The notes under the pieces were generated by a model. That model had not been told where the DNA came from and made no database searches. It saw only the letters and a list, made by a program, of their open reading frames with translations. The translations under genes and the position numbers were made by a program. This document shows, one piece after another, positions 12,107 to 13,258 of a stretch of 13,258 nucleotides of DNA (the first letter of the stretch is position 1; every line of letters begins with the position of its first letter). This DNA comes from Acidimicrobiia bacterium UBA6912 (GTDB lineage Bacteria; Actinomycetota; Acidimicrobiia; Spongiisociales; UBA5794): the NCBI GenBank assembly GCA_002450985.1, contig DKBA01000238.1, positions 9,280 to 22,537 of the forward strand, read 5' to 3'.

Positions 12107-13258
12107 CTACGTGGTCTGGGGGACGAGCCGGTATGCGTCGAAGACGCCGTCCACCTGACGGAGATCGGAGATCACCCGATCGATCATCTTCGGCTCGGAC
12201 AGCTCGACCTCGAACCGGAACACCGCCACGCGGTCGCTGCCGGTCGCCGACGAGGAGGCGGTGATGTTTGCGCCCAACTCGGAGAGGACGATCGTGACGT
12301 CACGCAGCAGCTTGGGACGGTCGAGCGCCTCGACCTGAATCCACACGAAGAACGATCCGCTCTGCTCCGGCGCCCACGTCACGTCGATCATGCGCTCCGC
12401 CCGGTCACCGAGGGCGCCGATGTTGGCGCAATCCGCCCGGTGCACCGAGACCCCCCTGCCCACGGTGATGAAGCCGACGATGTCGTCGCCCGGCACCGGG
12501 GCGCAGCACCGGGCGATCCGCACGAGCAGGTCGTCCATGCCTTCGACGATGATGCCCCCACGCGACGGCTGCGGGGTGCGTCGCTTCGGCGTGGTCGGCG
12601 GCTGGATGAGGTCGTTGTCGTCGTCGGCTGCCTCGAGTCGCTCCAACCGGCGGATGACGGTCAGGGGGCTGACGTGCCCGTCGCCGACGGCGACGTACAT
12701 CGCCGCCACGTCTGCGAAACCGAGATCTGCGGCCACGTCGGCGAACAACTGGTCACGGCCGCCGTGGACGGCATGGCCCTCCCGGCGCAGCGTCTTGACG
12801 ACGGCGTCCCGCCCGTCCGCGAGCGCCGCCTCGCGGCGCTCCTGGGTGAACCAGCGACGGATCTTGGCGGCGGCCCGGCTCGACTTGACGAAATCGAGCC
12901 AGTCCCGTGACGGGTGGGCGTCCTGCGCCTTGGACGTGAGGATCTCGACGATGTCGCCCGACTCGAGCTTGGTCTGCAGCGGGACGAGCCGGCCGTTGAC
13001 CTTGGCCCCGACGCACCGGTGGCCGACGTCGGTGTGGATCCGGTAGGCGAAGTCGACCGGAGTCGCCCCGCGGGGAAGGGTCAGGACGTCGCCCTTGGGT
13101 GTGAGGGCGAACACCTCGTCCTGGTAGAGATCCAGCTTGAGCCGGTCGAGGAACTCCTGCGGGTCCGTCGCCTCCTCTTGGAGGAACCGGAGGTCGGCGA
13201 CGAAGGGCAGGTCGCCGCCGCTGCCGCCCTCCTTGTACCGCCAGTGGGCGGCGATGCC
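12107..13258 (-). CDS. relA: RelA/SpoT-type (p)ppGpp synthetase/hydrolase, C-terminal half
   Basis: This is the C-terminal 383 residues of a long RSH protein, the enzyme that makes and breaks (p)ppGpp in the stringent response; the hydrolase and most of the synthetase domain lie beyond the right edge. The visible part opens with GIAAHWRYKEGG, the end of the synthetase domain, then DPQEFLDRLKLDLYQDEVF. A TGS domain follows (about 49-112) with LTPKGDVLTLPRGATPVDFAYRIHTDVGH, a helical region, the conserved-cysteine region IARCCAPVPGDDIVGFITVGRG with Cys251 and Cys252, and a C-terminal ACT domain (about 300-383). Together these regulate the enzyme at the ribosome. The stop is TAG; most other stops here are TGA. 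The glyoxalase-II-like gene begins nine bases after it, so they are probably co-transcribed. Whether the hydrolase is active cannot be judged. Confidence 0.96.
   Translation of the reverse strand, partial: GIAAHWRYKEGGSGGDLPFVADLRFLQEEATDPQEFLDRLKLDLYQDEVFALTPKGDVLTLPRGATPVDFAYRIHTDVGHRCVGAKVNGRLVPLQTKLESGDIVEILTSKAQDAHPSRDWLDFVKSSRAAAKIRRWFTQERREAALADGRDAVVKTLRREGHAVHGGRDQLFADVAADLGFADVAAMYVAVGDGHVSPLTVIRRLERLEAADDDNDLIQPPTTPKRRTPQPSRGGIIVEGMDDLLVRIARCCAPVPGDDIVGFITVGRGVSVHRADCANIGALGDRAERMIDVTWAPEQSGSFFVWIQVEALDRPKLLRDVTIVLSELGANITASSSATGSDRVAVFRFEVELSEPKMIDRVISDLRQVDGVFDAYRLVPQTT

Noticed and set aside
11426..12910. 494-residue plus-strand open frame opposite the hydrolase and relA
   Set aside because: It crosses two verified minus-strand genes and their junction, and its composition is that of a shadow frame.
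1..13258. Mobile elements, CRISPR, defence or biosynthetic system
   Set aside because: Every stretch is accounted for by core genes; no transposase, integrase, terminal repeats, spacer arrays or tRNA genes were seen on either strand.

Overview
The window is a dense, high-GC stretch of bacterial core genes. All twelve recognisable genes lie on the minus strand, so it reads from right to left. Gene content, gene order and protein signatures point to Actinomycetota: AlaRS has the actinobacterial 'RTIDIDIIGTTARH' block, and the chain relA / glyoxalase-II-like / aspS / rarA / small membrane protein / alaS / ruvX / mltG / aroE / prepilin peptidase / aroC matches, from memory, the relA-to-aroC region of Mycobacterium and Streptomyces. 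It looks like a lineage outside the well-studied genera, possibly Acidimicrobiia. That placement is an inference from divergence and I cannot test it here.

Layout in the direction of transcription. (1) 13258-12107: C-terminal half of a RelA/SpoT (p)ppGpp synthetase/hydrolase, cut by the window edge. (2) 12097-11447: metallo-beta-lactamase-fold hydrolase of the glyoxalase II (GloC) type. (3) 11393-9594: aspartyl-tRNA synthetase. (4) 9553-8207: RarA clamp-loader-like ATPase. (5) 8206-8112: a 95-nt spacer, the most structured non-coding piece of the window, with a perfect 8-bp hairpin, a perfect 19-nt tandem repeat and a -10-like hexamer. (6) 8111-7914: small single-pass membrane protein. (7) 7903-6584: a non-canonical type of histidyl-tRNA synthetase. 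(8) 6521-3900: alanyl-tRNA synthetase. (9) 3903-3460: RuvX/YqgF nuclease. (10) 3463-2336: MltG endolytic transglycosylase. (11) 2339-1542: shikimate dehydrogenase. (12) 1545-859: short prepilin peptidase. (13) 833-1: chorismate synthase, cut by the left edge.

The genes cover translation (three class II aminoacyl-tRNA synthetases), the stringent response, replication-fork and Holliday-junction maintenance, septal/cell-wall glycan processing, and the shikimate pathway. From alaS to the prepilin peptidase every junction is a 4-nt ATGA or GTGA overlap, which suggests strongly coupled translation. No gap exceeds 95 nt, so no stretch over 300 bases lacks a gene.

I see no mobile element, CRISPR array, RNA gene, toxin-antitoxin or defence system, and no evidence for a new multi-gene system. 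The points worth a second look are subtler: an archaeal/eukaryote-like HisRS sitting away from the usual actinobacterial hisS position; the structured rarA/membrane-protein spacer; mini-ORFs that bridge gapped junctions; a hairpin just before the ruvX start; and an unusual Gln at the AspRS anticodon-recognition position.
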